This document shows positions 36,996-46,089 of a stretch of DNA of 56,247 nt, piece by piece. Both the position numbers and the translations under genes were made by a program. Under the pieces are notes generated by a model. The model was given only the letters and a program-made list of their open reading frames with translations. It had not been told where the DNA came from and did not search any database. The stretch's first letter is position 1. Every line of letters begins with the position of its first letter. Source of the DNA: Puniceicoccaceae bacterium (lineage in GTDB: Bacteria; Verrucomicrobiota; Verrucomicrobiia; Opitutales; Opitutaceae). The stretch covers positions 1-56,247 of the forward strand of contig REEB01000139.1 in the NCBI GenBank assembly GCA_007695295.1. Direction: 5' to 3'.

Positions 36996-39900
36996 ATGAT
37001 CATCCACCTGGATGCGGACGCTTTTTTCGCCTCGGTGGAGCAGGCGGCGGACCCGAAGCTGCGGGGCCGGCCGGTGGCGGTGGGCGGCGGGCGGCGCGGG
37101 GTGATCGCGAGCGCCAGCTACGAGGCGCGCAAGCTGGGGGTGTTCACGCCGATGCCGACGGCCCGGGCGCGGCGGCTCTGCCCGCAGTTGGTGGTCCTGC
37201 CGGGGGACTTCGAGAAGTACGAGCGCTTCTCCCGCTTCATGTTTTCCTACGCTTACGACTTCACCCCGATGGTGGAGGTCTGCTCGATCGACGAAGGCTA
37301 CTTCGACCTGCGGATGGATGCCCGCCGGCCGGCCCGGGAAGTGGCCGAGGCGCTGCGGCGGGCCATCGGCCAGAGTCTGAAAATCCCCGTTTCGGAAGGC
37401 ATCGCGGGCAACAAACTGGTGGCGCAGGTGGCCTCGAAGCTGAAGAAGCCGGCCTGTTTTCTGGAAGTGCCGGCGGGCGGGGAGCGGGCTTTCCTGGCCC
37501 CGTTGCCGAACCGCTGGCTGCCCGGGGTGGGGCCGAAGTTGGGCGGGGTGCTGGATGCGGCCGGGCTGCGGACGATCGAGCGGATCGCGGGCGTTTCGCC
37601 GGAGCAATTGGCGCTTTTCGCGGGGGGGCTGGCGCCGGAGCTCTGCCGTTTTGCCCGGGGCGAGGATGAGCGCCCGGTCATCCCGGAGCCGCCGGAGGCG
37701 AAGTCTTTGGGCAAACAGGAGACTTTCGAGGAGGACGTGACCGATGAGGCCTTCATTCTCGCCCGGCTGCGGCGGATGGCGGACGGGCTCGCCGCGGAGC
37801 TGCGGGCGGAGGGGAAAAGTTTCCGCACCGTGTCATTGAAAATTCGCTACAACGACCGGGCGGAAGAGAGCCGCAGCCACAGTTTTTCCGAGCCGACCGA
37901 CCTGGAGGACGACCTTTACGCGATCTTTCCCCGGCTGCTGCGGGAGGCGTGGTCGCGGCGGGTGAGCCTGCGGTTGGCGGGGATTTCGCTCTCGCGGTTT
38001 TACGCCACTCCGGGGGCCGAGCTGGAGCTGAACGATGCGGGGGCGGCCAACCGGCCGGCGCGGCGGCGGCTGGCGGCGGTCATCGATGCGCTCCGGCGCG
38101 AGGGCCACGACCGCATCCTGCGCGGGCACGATCTCTGGCTGCGGTCCCGGGGCGGGCGGCCGCGGCGGGAGGTGCTGCCGCCGCCCCGCGGCGGGCCGGC
38201 GGTGGAGCCGGGCCTGCCGTCGTCGTCGGTCGCGGTCGCGGAGGCTCCGGCAGCCTACGGAACGGCTCCGGGGGGGCGGCCGTGCCCGGTGCGGCGGCTG
38301 CAGCCGTATGCGGCGCTGAATGTGCGCAGCCACTACAACTTTCTCGATTCGCTCCTTTCCCCGGCGGCGGCGGTGGAGCGGGCGGCGGCCTACGGTTTGC
38401 CGGCGGTGGCGCTGACCGATCCCAACCTGCACGGCCTGCCGGCTTTTCTGGCCGCGGCGCGGGCGGCCGGGGTGCGGCCGATCGTGGGCGCGGAGCTGCG
38501 GGTGGCGGCCCCGGCGGACAATCCCGCCGCGGGCGGCCGCCGGCTCGCCTACGTGGAGAGCCGCCGGGGCTACGGCAACCTCTGCCGGCTCCTTTCGCTG
38601 GAGCGGATCACGCCGGCGGACCTGGCCGATCACCGGGAGGGCCTGCTCCTGCTTCCGCCGGATGATCCGGCCGGGCCGGTTCTGCCGGAAGTGCGTTACC
38701 TCGATCCCAAAGACCGGCGCGGCTACGACATCGTCCAGAGCATCCGCACCCTCACGCTGCTGGCCCAGCCGCATCCGGAGAAGCGGCTGGGAGGCGGGTT
38801 TGCCTTTCTCTCGCCGGCGGAGGTGGAGCGGCGGTGGGGTGGGGCGCCGGACCGCATCCGCGCCACGCTCGCCGTCGCGGAGCGCTGCACCTGGGTGCCG
38901 GAGTTCGAGGGCCTGCAGTTCCCGGCCTGGCAGCCGCCGGACGGGTCGACCCCGCGGGAATTTCTCCGCCGGCTCGTGCTGGAGGGCTTGGCGCGGCACT
39001 ACCCGGATGCGGGGGAGGCCGTCCGCGGCCAGGTCGAAGCGGAGCTGCGGACCATCGCGGAGGTTGGCTACGAGGAGTATTTTCTCGTCGTCTGGGACAT
39101 CCTGCAGGAGTGCCGGAGGCGGGGGATCGAGTGGATCACGCGGGGCAGCGCGGGCGATTCGCTGGTCTGCCGCTGTCTGGAGTTCAGCGATTTCTGCCCG
39201 CTCCGCTTCGAGTTGTACTTTCGCCGGTTTCTCAACCGCGACCGGATGGCGCGCCACAAACTGCCCGACATCGACCTCGACTTCGCCCACGACCGCAAGG
39301 ACGAGGTGGTGGACCTCATCTTCGAAAAATACGGCCGCGAGCATGCGGCGGTGGTGGGCGGATTCAGCACCTTTCGCGGGCGCTCGGCGGTGGCGGAGAT
39401 TGCCAAGGTTCTGGGCGTGGCGGAGTTCGAGATCCGGCGTTTCACCGAGCGGCTCCCCTACGCCACCGGGGCGGCCGGCCTGCGGCGCGCCATCAGCGAA
39501 AGCCCCGACTGCCGGGACCTGCCGGTCGAGGATGAGCCCTACGCCACCGCGCTCGCGCTCGCGGACCTCCTCGACGGCTTTCCCCGCCACCGCAAAATGC
39601 ACCCTTGCGGGGTGGTGCTCTCGCGGGTGCCGATCCGCCAGATCACCCCCGTCTTCACCTGTGCCAAGGGCTATCCGGCGACCCACTTTGACATGGATGC
39701 GGTCGAGGACGCCGGCCTCGTCAAGCTCGACATCCTCGCCCAAGGCGGACTGGCGGTGATGCGCGACACCGTCGAGATGGTGCGGGAGCGCCACGGGATC
39801 ACGCCCGACCTCAAGGCCCTGAAGCCGTGGAACGATCCGGAGGTCTGGCGGCTGATCGCCTCCGGCGGAGCGCGTGGCGTGCACCACATTGAAAGCCCGG

Positions 39901-41249
39901 CCATGACCTCGCTCGTCCGTATGTGCCAGGCGGATACGATCGACACCCTGATCGCGATCGTCTCGGTGATCCGGCCCGGGGCGGCCAACACCATGCGCAA
40001 GGTGACCTTCTCCCGCCGCTGCCAGGGCCTGGAGGCCCCGGAGTATCCGCACCCCAGCCTCGAGCCGGTCCTGCGTACGACCCACGGGGTGATGGCCTAC
40101 GAGGAGCATGTCCTCCAGATCTGCGAGGCCTTCGCCGGGATCGAGCCCGGCCGCTCCGATGTGCTCCGCCGCGCGCTGGTGAAACTGCGCGACGACATCG
40201 TGGCGGATTTCAAGAAAACCTTTTACACCGCCGCCGCCGGCCGGGGGCGGACGCGGGAGGAGACCGACCGGGTCTGGGCGCTGCTGGAGGGCTTCCGCGG
40301 CTACGCCTTCTGCCGGGCCCACAGCACCGCCTACGGCATCGAGGCCTTCGAGGCAGCGTATCTGAAGCATTACTACACTCCGGAATTTCTCGCCGGGGTG
40401 CTGACCCACGGGAAAGGTTTCTACTCCCGGCTGGTCTACACCCTGGAGGCCCGGCGGCTGGGGATCGGGCTGGTCCATCCCTGCGTGAATCGCCCGCGGG
40501 ACGGATTTTATCCGGAGGAGGCCGCCGGTGGGGGAGGAGTGGTCCTGCGGGTGCCGCTGGAGCGGATCGGAGGGCTTTCGGAAGGGCTGCTGGCGCGGTG
40601 GCGGGCGGAGCGGGCGAAAGGGAGCTTCGCCTCGCCGCGGGATTTTTATTTTCGCTGCGCCCCCGGCGCGGAGGAGATGCGGCTGCTGGTGCGGGCGGGG
40701 GCGCTGGACGGCTTTGGGCAGCCCCGCACGGCGCTCTGCTGGGAGCTGCACCGACTCGCCCACTGGCCGCGGGGGTCTCGGCAGGGGCTGCTCTTCACCG
40801 GCGGAGGCGAGGTGGTGGCGCCGCCGCCGGGCGAACTGGAGGAGCCCTCCCTGGCGGAGCGGCTGCGGGATGAGATGGAGCTGTTTGGCTTCACCATTTC
40901 GGCGCATCCGTTGGCGCTTTATCCGGAAGTGGACTGGACAGGCTACCCGCGGGTGGCGGAGCTGGGCGGCTTGGCCGGGCGGCGGGTAACGGTCTGTGGC
41001 CTGGTCGTGGAGACGCGGATACACCACCAAGCGGACGGCGAGCCGATGAAATTCATCACCCTCTGCGACCACTCCGGGATGCTGGAGATGGAACTCTTTG
41101 CGACGGTTTACCGGCGCTTCGGGGTGCTGACGGTGCGCCACCCGGTGCTGGAGGCGACCGGGGTGGTGGATGCGTTTGAGAACGGGCGCGGCTACACCCT
41201 GCGGGTGGAGCGGGTGGCGCCGCCGCGGCGGCGACCGGCCGCCTCTTGA
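36996..41249 (+). CDS. Fused Y-family (DinB/Pol IV) and C-family (DnaE2-like) DNA polymerase
   Basis: One uninterrupted 1417-codon gene. Residues 1-382 are a full Pol IV: 'HLDADAFFASVEQ' with D6 and steric-gate F11, 'CSIDEGYFDL' with catalytic D99-E100, the helix-hairpin-helix 'LPGVGPK' (175-181), and a little finger from about 235 to 345. Residues 383-437 are a Pro/Gly/Ala-rich linker. Residues 438-1417 are DnaE2-like: a PHP domain from 438 (its HxH replaced by N442-V-R444), 'TRGSAGDSLV' (715-724), the catalytic aspartates D760 and D762 in 'PDIDLDF' and D912 in 'VKLDIL', and a C-terminal OB fold ('RRVTVCGLVVETR'). Unlike ImuB, the Y-family part keeps its active-site acids. The start is the canonical Pol IV N-terminus, with GGAG upstream. 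It likely performs SOS-induced translesion synthesis. No imuA is present. Confidence 0.92.
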   Translation: MIIHLDADAFFASVEQAADPKLRGRPVAVGGGRRGVIASASYEARKLGVFTPMPTARARRLCPQLVVLPGDFEKYERFSRFMFSYAYDFTPMVEVCSIDEGYFDLRMDARRPAREVAEALRRAIGQSLKIPVSEGIAGNKLVAQVASKLKKPACFLEVPAGGERAFLAPLPNRWLPGVGPKLGGVLDAAGLRTIERIAGVSPEQLALFAGGLAPELCRFARGEDERPVIPEPPEAKSLGKQETFEEDVTDEAFILARLRRMADGLAAELRAEGKSFRTVSLKIRYNDRAEESRSHSFSEPTDLEDDLYAIFPRLLREAWSRRVSLRLAGISLSRFYATPGAELELNDAGAANRPARRRLAAVIDALRREGHDRILRGHDLWLRSRGGRPRREVLPPPRGGPAVEPGLPSSSVAVAEAPAAYGTAPGGRPCPVRRLQPYAALNVRSHYNFLDSLLSPAAAVERAAAYGLPAVALTDPNLHGLPAFLAAARAAGVRPIVGAELRVAAPADNPAAGGRRLAYVESRRGYGNLCRLLSLERITPADLADHREGLLLLPPDDPAGPVLPEVRYLDPKDRRGYDIVQSIRTLTLLAQPHPEKRLGGGFAFLSPAEVERRWGGAPDRIRATLAVAERCTWVPEFEGLQFPAWQPPDGSTPREFLRRLVLEGLARHYPDAGEAVRGQVEAELRTIAEVGYEEYFLVVWDILQECRRRGIEWITRGSAGDSLVCRCLEFSDFCPLRFELYFRRFLNRDRMARHKLPDIDLDFAHDRKDEVVDLIFEKYGREHAAVVGGFSTFRGRSAVAEIAKVLGVAEFEIRRFTERLPYATGAAGLRRAISESPDCRDLPVEDEPYATALALADLLDGFPRHRKMHPCGVVLSRVPIRQITPVFTCAKGYPATHFDMDAVEDAGLVKLDILAQGGLAVMRDTVEMVRERHGITPDLKALKPWNDPEVWRLIASGGARGVHHIESPAMTSLVRMCQADTIDTLIAIVSVIRPGAANTMRKVTFSRRCQGLEAPEYPHPSLEPVLRTTHGVMAYEEHVLQICEAFAGIEPGRSDVLRRALVKLRDDIVADFKKTFYTAAAGRGRTREETDRVWALLEGFRGYAFCRAHSTAYGIEAFEAAYLKHYYTPEFLAGVLTHGKGFYSRLVYTLEARRLGIGLVHPCVNRPRDGFYPEEAAGGGGVVLRVPLERIGGLSEGLLARWRAERAKGSFASPRDFYFRCAPGAEEMRLLVRAGALDGFGQPRTALCWELHRLAHWPRGSRQGLLFTGGGEVVAPPPGELEEPSLAERLRDEMELFGFTISAHPLALYPEVDWTGYPRVAELGGLAGRRVTVCGLVVETRIHHQADGEPMKFITLCDHSGMLEMELFATVYRRFGVLTVRHPVLEATGVVDAFENGRGYTLRVERVAPPRRRPAAS

Positions 41250-41262
41250 GCAAACCAGGCCA

Positions 41263-41287
41263 TCACCCCGCTTCGCGGTCGGGGTGA
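41263..41287. terminator. Stem-loop at the end of convergent polymerase and permease genes
   Basis: TCACCCCG (41263-41270) pairs with CGGGGTGA (41280-41287) across a 9-nt loop, 14 bp after the polymerase stop codon. It includes the stop codon of the permease gene on the other strand. No U-tract is present, so its strength as a terminator is doubtful. Confidence 0.35.
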
Positions 41288-43923
41288 AGGCGCGCCCCCC
41301 AGCGACCGACGGCCGAGCAGACAAGAGCGCCGCAGGCGAGGATGAGGCCGGCGAGCAGGAGCCACTCCGTCCAAGGCAGTTGAAGTTGAAGCGTCCAGCC
41401 GAAGGATTGGCGGTTGATGACGTGGATCAGGAGCAGGCCGAGCACGCCGCCGAGGAGGAGGCCCCCGCAGACACCCGCGGCCGCGAGGGCGAGTCCTTCG
41501 CCGGCGGCGCCATGGGCGATCTCGCGGGGAGAAAAGCCGAGCACGCGGAGGACGCCGAGTTCGTGGCGGCGTTCCAGCAGCAGGGTGGCGAGGCCAAGGC
41601 CGAGTCCGGCGATGGCCACGACCAGCCCGATGGCGAGCAGTGCATAAGTGACGGCGAAGGTGCGACGAAAAATCTGCAGCGCTTCCTCGCGAAGATCGCG
41701 GTTGGAGAAGAGGCGGAGGCCCGGGTGGTCGGCGGCGAGGCCGGCAATGAATGCATCCACCCCGACGTCCTCTTCCAAATGGATGGCGAGGGTGCGGGCG
41801 CCGGTGGGCCCGAACCATGCCTGCAGGCGGTTCTGGTCGATGAGGAGGGAGCCAGCCTCATCGCCATAATCGGCGTAGATGCCGGCGATGGTGGTCTCGA
41901 CGGAGTCTCCGCCGGGCAAGGGCAGGCGGAGCCGGTCCCCCGGTTGGAGGCGGAGGCGGAGGGCGAGGCTTTCACTGGCGGCGGCGAGAGCCGGAGCCTC
42001 CTCATCGGAGGTGAAAAACGCCGCCGGGGGCGGTCGCAACCAGACCACGCTCCCGTAGTGGATAACCAATGACAGATCACGTCCGCCGAGGGTGACTTCG
42101 CGCCCATTGATGAGCACGGAGCGCACCCGGTGGGGCGCAATCGCATGCACCCCGGGGCGTGCCGCAATGGCTTCGAGCGTCTCCGGTGCGATCTGCGCCC
42201 CGGAGCCGGCCCCGCGGGCGGCGGCCGGGGAGGCGAAAACATCGCCTTGCAGCACTTGGCCGATCCAGCCCCGCACCGTACTCTCGAAGGAGCCGATGAG
42301 AAACAGCATTGAGGCGGTCATGCCCACGGCCATGACCACGCCAGCGACCGCCTGACGGTGGCGGGCCCCCGCCTGTCGTAGTTGACCCGCCATGACACGG
42401 CGGACCGCCCCGGCGCGGAAGCCGCCGGCGATCCGGCCCAGCAGCGGGAGCAGAAACGGCGTCAGCAGGCTTCCGGCGAGGATCCAGGCGAAAGCGGCCG
42501 CGTACCCGGCGAGCGGGAAGCGGTTGCCGGCGGCATCCTGAAGGGGCGGCAGGATGAAGCCGAGCACACCGACGGCGAGGGCGGCCGTGGCCGCGGCCAG
42601 CCGCGTGGGCCGCGGGAGCCCGGCTCCGGAAGACGCGCGCCCGAGATGCTGGGCGGGAGGCGTGCGGGCGGCCTCGCGGGCGGGTATCCAACCCGCGACC
42701 AACCCGGCGCCGAGGCCAAGGAGAAGGGCGAGCACGGCCTCGAAGCCAGCCGGATCCGCGGAGCGGACCGTGGTTTGGAAATAGAGCGTGTTGATGGAAT
42801 CGGCGACCAGCCGGACCGTGAACTGCGCCCCGGCCCAGCCAAGGAGGCAGCCCAGCGCTCCGCCGGCGAGTCCGAAGAGCGCACCTTCGGAGAGCCAGAG
42901 GCATTGTATCCGTTTGTCGGACACACCGAGGGAACGGAGAATGGCGCTCTCCTCCCGGCGCCGCTCCACCGCACTGCCCAGCCCCTGCAAGACGAGGGAC
43001 AAGCCGACCAGCAAGGCGACGAGGGCGAGAACCCCGAGATTGAGTCGGTAGGAGCGGGTGAGCATCCGGCCGGTGTCTTGCCGGAAGGCCGCCTCTTCGA
43101 GCACCCAGCGTCTCTCTCCTGCGGCTCTCAGCCGGTCGGCGGCAGCGGCGGCGATGCGGGCGGCGGCATCGCTGGCATCGATGATCAGCTCGACTCCGTC
43201 CACGGTGTCACCTCTGCCCAGGAGGTGCTGGAGGTCGGGCAGGTCCATGACGGCGAGGCGGCGATCGGCGAGTCCGGCCCCCGGCGTCTCCGGGATGCGG
43301 CCGAGAATGCGGACCTCGTGGGGACGGTCGCCGATGAGCAGGGAGAGGGTGCCATCGCCTTGGACGAGGTGGCCGGCTTCCGGCGAGAGAAAGACGCCCG
43401 GACTGGAACGGAAAGCTGCCCAGAAGTCGCCGCCCGGGTCCCGCTCCAAGTTGGTGAAAAAGGTTTCCCGAGCTCCGCGCTCCGCGAGAAGAGATCCGGC
43501 TGCGACAACATCGATCCCGAGAAGCCGCAGCGAAGGACCCGTCGCGGTCGGATCGTCCCGGTCCGAAATGATGGTGGCGGAGGTTTCGATGAGGGGGAAA
43601 AGCACCACCGGCAGTTCACCGAGGGCGTCTCTCATCTCCCGCAGCTCGGCCACGGAGAAGGCTCCGCTGGCGGGGCGGAGGGAGAGGTCACTGCCGCCGG
43701 TGACGGCTTCGGCAAAGACGGTGAAACTCTGGAGGGCGGCCCGGTTGGCCAGGCGGATGGAGACGACGGTGGCGACGCCGAGCGCGATCGTCAGCAGGAC
43801 CAGCAGGGATTGGCTGGGAAACCGCCGGGCGTGGCGCAGGGTGAAGTGGCGAAACCAATACCATCCGCCCAAGCCGCCGCCGGTAGTTGCCCCGCCCCGG
43901 GGAGCAGGGGATTCAAGCGGCAT
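41263..43923 (-). CDS. ABC transporter permease with two FtsX-like modules
   Basis: An 886-residue inner-membrane protein. The first helix is near 35-60 ('SLLVLLTIALGVATVVSIRLA'). A periplasmic domain follows to about 270, then an FtsX helical block at about 290-430 ('LALVALLVGLSLVLQGLGSAVERRREESAILRSLGVSDKRI'). A second unit has a helix near 530, a further periplasmic domain ('GVHAIAPHRVRSVLINGREVTLGG') and a C-terminal FtsX block with 'LLERRHELGVLRVLGFSPREIAHGA'. This matches the duplicated MacB/LolC-like permeases working with a LolD-type ATPase. The start at 43923 overlaps the ATPase gene by 11 bp, so the two are translationally coupled. The substrate is unknown; lipoprotein or lipid transport is one possibility. 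Confidence 0.87.
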   Translation of the reverse strand: MPLESPAPRGGATTGGGLGGWYWFRHFTLRHARRFPSQSLLVLLTIALGVATVVSIRLANRAALQSFTVFAEAVTGGSDLSLRPASGAFSVAELREMRDALGELPVVLFPLIETSATIISDRDDPTATGPSLRLLGIDVVAAGSLLAERGARETFFTNLERDPGGDFWAAFRSSPGVFLSPEAGHLVQGDGTLSLLIGDRPHEVRILGRIPETPGAGLADRRLAVMDLPDLQHLLGRGDTVDGVELIIDASDAAARIAAAAADRLRAAGERRWVLEEAAFRQDTGRMLTRSYRLNLGVLALVALLVGLSLVLQGLGSAVERRREESAILRSLGVSDKRIQCLWLSEGALFGLAGGALGCLLGWAGAQFTVRLVADSINTLYFQTTVRSADPAGFEAVLALLLGLGAGLVAGWIPAREAARTPPAQHLGRASSGAGLPRPTRLAAATAALAVGVLGFILPPLQDAAGNRFPLAGYAAAFAWILAGSLLTPFLLPLLGRIAGGFRAGAVRRVMAGQLRQAGARHRQAVAGVVMAVGMTASMLFLIGSFESTVRGWIGQVLQGDVFASPAAARGAGSGAQIAPETLEAIAARPGVHAIAPHRVRSVLINGREVTLGGRDLSLVIHYGSVVWLRPPPAAFFTSDEEAPALAAASESLALRLRLQPGDRLRLPLPGGDSVETTIAGIYADYGDEAGSLLIDQNRLQAWFGPTGARTLAIHLEEDVGVDAFIAGLAADHPGLRLFSNRDLREEALQIFRRTFAVTYALLAIGLVVAIAGLGLGLATLLLERRHELGVLRVLGFSPREIAHGAAGEGLALAAAGVCGGLLLGGVLGLLLIHVINRQSFGWTLQLQLPWTEWLLLAGLILACGALVCSAVGRWGARLHPDREAG

Positions 43924-44635
43924 CGGTGAGGCGGCCGTCGAGGAGGCGGAGGCGCCGGGTGCAAATGGCGGCGGCCTCGTCGCTGTGGGTGACAAGGACC
44001 AGGGCGGCCCGGTTTTCCCGGCTGACTTCGGCGAGGAGGCGGAGGATTTCAGCGCCATTGGTCTGATCGAGACTGCCGGTGGGTTCGTCGGCGAGAAGCA
44101 GCGACGGACGATGGGCGACGGCCCGGGCGACGGCCGCCCGCTGCCGCTCGCCGCCGCTGATTTCGCCGGGCAGGGCGTTGGCACGGTGCCGGAGACCGAC
44201 ACGGTCGAGCAGTTCATCGACCCGGGCCTCCCGGAGAGATCCCGAAACTCTCGTGAGGATGAGAGGCAGCTCGATGTTCTCCCGCACCGTGAGGGTCGGG
44301 AGGAGATGAAAGAGCTGAAAGACCGTGCCGAGGTGGCGTCGGCGAAAGCGGGCCAGAGCTTCGGGATTCAACCCGCCGAGATGCTGGCCGTGGATGAAGA
44401 CCTCCCCCGCGCGGGGTCGATCGATGCCTCCGATGCAATTGAGCAGAGTGGTTTTGCCGCTGCCGGAAGGCCCCGTGAGGGCGAGCCGTTCACCGGCTCC
44501 GAGGGTGAGATCGATGCCGCGCAGGACCGGTTCGCTGTTGTAGGTGTGGTGAAGGGCGCGGACCTCGAGGAGCGGGTCGGGCGAAGGACTCGCAGCCACG
44601 GCCGGGAGGTCGGAGCGGGTGGAAACGGCGGGCAT
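43913..44635 (-). CDS. ABC transporter ATP-binding protein, LolD/MacB type
   Basis: A 240-residue ATPase. Walker A is 'GPSGSGKTT' (about 55-63), the Q-loop is 'GTVFQLFHLLPTLTVRENIELPL', the signature is 'ISGGERQRAAVARAV' (a variant of LSGGQ), Walker B is 'LLLADEPTGSLD' and the switch histidine is in 'LVTHSDEAA'. These features place it with the LolD/MacB/FtsE group that powers FtsX-like permeases. It is the upstream partner of the permease gene, overlapping it by 11 bp. The first 20 residues are a non-conserved extension. Confidence 0.93.
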   Translation of the reverse strand: MPAVSTRSDLPAVAASPSPDPLLEVRALHHTYNSEPVLRGIDLTLGAGERLALTGPSGSGKTTLLNCIGGIDRPRAGEVFIHGQHLGGLNPEALARFRRRHLGTVFQLFHLLPTLTVRENIELPLILTRVSGSLREARVDELLDRVGLRHRANALPGEISGGERQRAAVARAVAHRPSLLLADEPTGSLDQTNGAEILRLLAEVSRENRAALVLVTHSDEAAAICTRRLRLLDGRLTDAA

Positions 44636-44747
44636 GGTGAGGGTAGCAAATCCGCTTTGGCCAGTCGGACAAGCGGGGTTGAAAAAAACCGGTGGGAGCC
44701 GCCCCTGTGGGTTGAAGGAAGCGAGGAAGTGACCAACCTATCCCCCT

Positions 44748-46028
44748 ATGCGACGTCACATCAGGCCCACAGGTATTGCCGGTTTTCGTTGGTTGTTGCT
44801 CTGGGGGGTCCTCGCCGCGCTCCTCTGCCTGGCCCGCGGGGAAGGAAAGCCGACGGTCTTTCTCATCAGCCTGGACGGCATCCGTCCCGATTACCTCGAG
44901 CGGGCGGAAACGCCGTTTTTCGACCATTTAATGGAGACGGGCGCATACTCCTTGGAGCTGGCGCCGGCCTTTCCCACGGTGACGTTTTCCAGTCATGTGA
45001 ACTTCGCCACCGGAGTGAAGGCCGCGCAGCATGGCATCACCCTGAACACCTTCTACGATACCCGCACCCGCGAGCGTTACCGTTACGCCGGGGACCAGGC
45101 GCTGCTCGAAGCCGAGCCGATCTGGACCACCGCCACCCGGCAGGGGGTGCGCACGCTCGTCAAAGACTGGGTCAACGCCCACAATCAGACCGGGCCGCAC
45201 GCGACCGCGTATTTCGGTCCTCACTACACGAGGGGCATCAGCGACCGCGAGCGGGTGGAGCGCATCCTGCGGACCTGGGAGGAGGATGAGCATGGGGAAC
45301 CCCTGCGCTTCATCCTCGCCTACACGGAGTCGCCGGACACCGAAGGCCACCGCTACGGCCCGGATGCGCCGGAAACGACGGCGGCCCTGGCCGAACTGGA
45401 CGGCTTCATGGCCGAAGTGTACGAGCGTGCCCTCGCTCTCTGGCGGCGGACCGCCGGTCCGGAGGATGTGTTCTACTTTGTCATCGTGAGCGACCACGGC
45501 ATGGCTCCGGTCCGCTATCATGTGGATCCTTCCCGGACCATCGCCATCGACCCCCGAATCACGGTGACGGCATCATCCGCGCTGACGCACTACTTCTTCG
45601 ACCAGATAGCGGACCGGGAAGAAGCGATGGGGTTGATGCAGGAGCTGCGGGAAAAGTTGGAGGCGATCGAGCCCATCACCGTCCACGCCCGCGACGAGTT
45701 GCCGACGGCCTGGGATTATGCCCACCCCTACCGCACCGGAGACTTGGTGGCGCTGGTGCCGGTGCCCTATGCTTTTTTCCGCCATCAAGGACCAGGCCCG
45801 ATCCAGCCTTCGGAGCAAACCGGCCGGTTTTTCGGCGCCCACGGCTATGATGTGCGCACCGAGCCAACGATGATGACCGTTCTGATGGCGCAGCGCCATC
45901 CCGAACCACTGGGAAGCGGAAACCTCGGCCGGATCCATGGTTCGCAGCTTCACCCGACCATCGCGCGCCTACTCGAGATCGAGCCCGCGGAGACGGCCAC
46001 GGCGGAGCCGGTGCGGCTGGCGCAGTAG
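44748..46028 (+). CDS. Exported ectonucleotide pyrophosphatase/phosphodiesterase-like protein (alkaline phosphatase superfamily)
   Basis: A 426-residue protein with a signal peptide (about 10-32). The alkaline-phosphatase-fold metal ligands and nucleophile of the NPP group are visible: D of 'SLDGIRPDYL', the threonine nucleophile in 'FPTVTFSSHVNFATG', D and H of 'ESPDTEGHRYGP', D and H of 'VSDHGM', and H in 'HGSQLHP'. These bind two zinc ions in characterised relatives. It likely hydrolyses a phosphodiester or pyrophosphate outside the inner membrane. The natural substrate is unknown. It is divergent from the ABC ATPase gene, 112 bp apart. Confidence 0.88.
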   Translation: MRRHIRPTGIAGFRWLLLWGVLAALLCLARGEGKPTVFLISLDGIRPDYLERAETPFFDHLMETGAYSLELAPAFPTVTFSSHVNFATGVKAAQHGITLNTFYDTRTRERYRYAGDQALLEAEPIWTTATRQGVRTLVKDWVNAHNQTGPHATAYFGPHYTRGISDRERVERILRTWEEDEHGEPLRFILAYTESPDTEGHRYGPDAPETTAALAELDGFMAEVYERALALWRRTAGPEDVFYFVIVSDHGMAPVRYHVDPSRTIAIDPRITVTASSALTHYFFDQIADREEAMGLMQELREKLEAIEPITVHARDELPTAWDYAHPYRTGDLVALVPVPYAFFRHQGPGPIQPSEQTGRFFGAHGYDVRTEPTMMTVLMAQRHPEPLGSGNLGRIHGSQLHPTIARLLEIEPAETATAEPVRLAQ

Positions 46029-46089
46029 CGGCGGCAAAGGCGGACGACACGGAAGTCGTCGCTTCACAGGTGCGGCCGGCGGATCGGGG

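Noticed and set aside
36996-41249. Reading the fused polymerase as an imuB-dnaE2 fusion
   Set aside because: ImuB lacks the Y-family catalytic acids. This protein keeps D6, D99 and E100 and the Pol IV type N-terminus, so DinB/Pol IV is the better name.
37833-41324. A 1163-codon open frame on the minus strand, antisense to the fused polymerase
   Set aside because: It is a GC-rich shadow frame, low in recognisable motifs and rich in Arg/Pro/Gly/His, opposite a gene with complete family motifs. The same holds for long antisense frames opposite the PAS-PP2C (15029-16393), PFOR (24872-26542) and permease/ATPase genes (42382-43929, 43058-45289).
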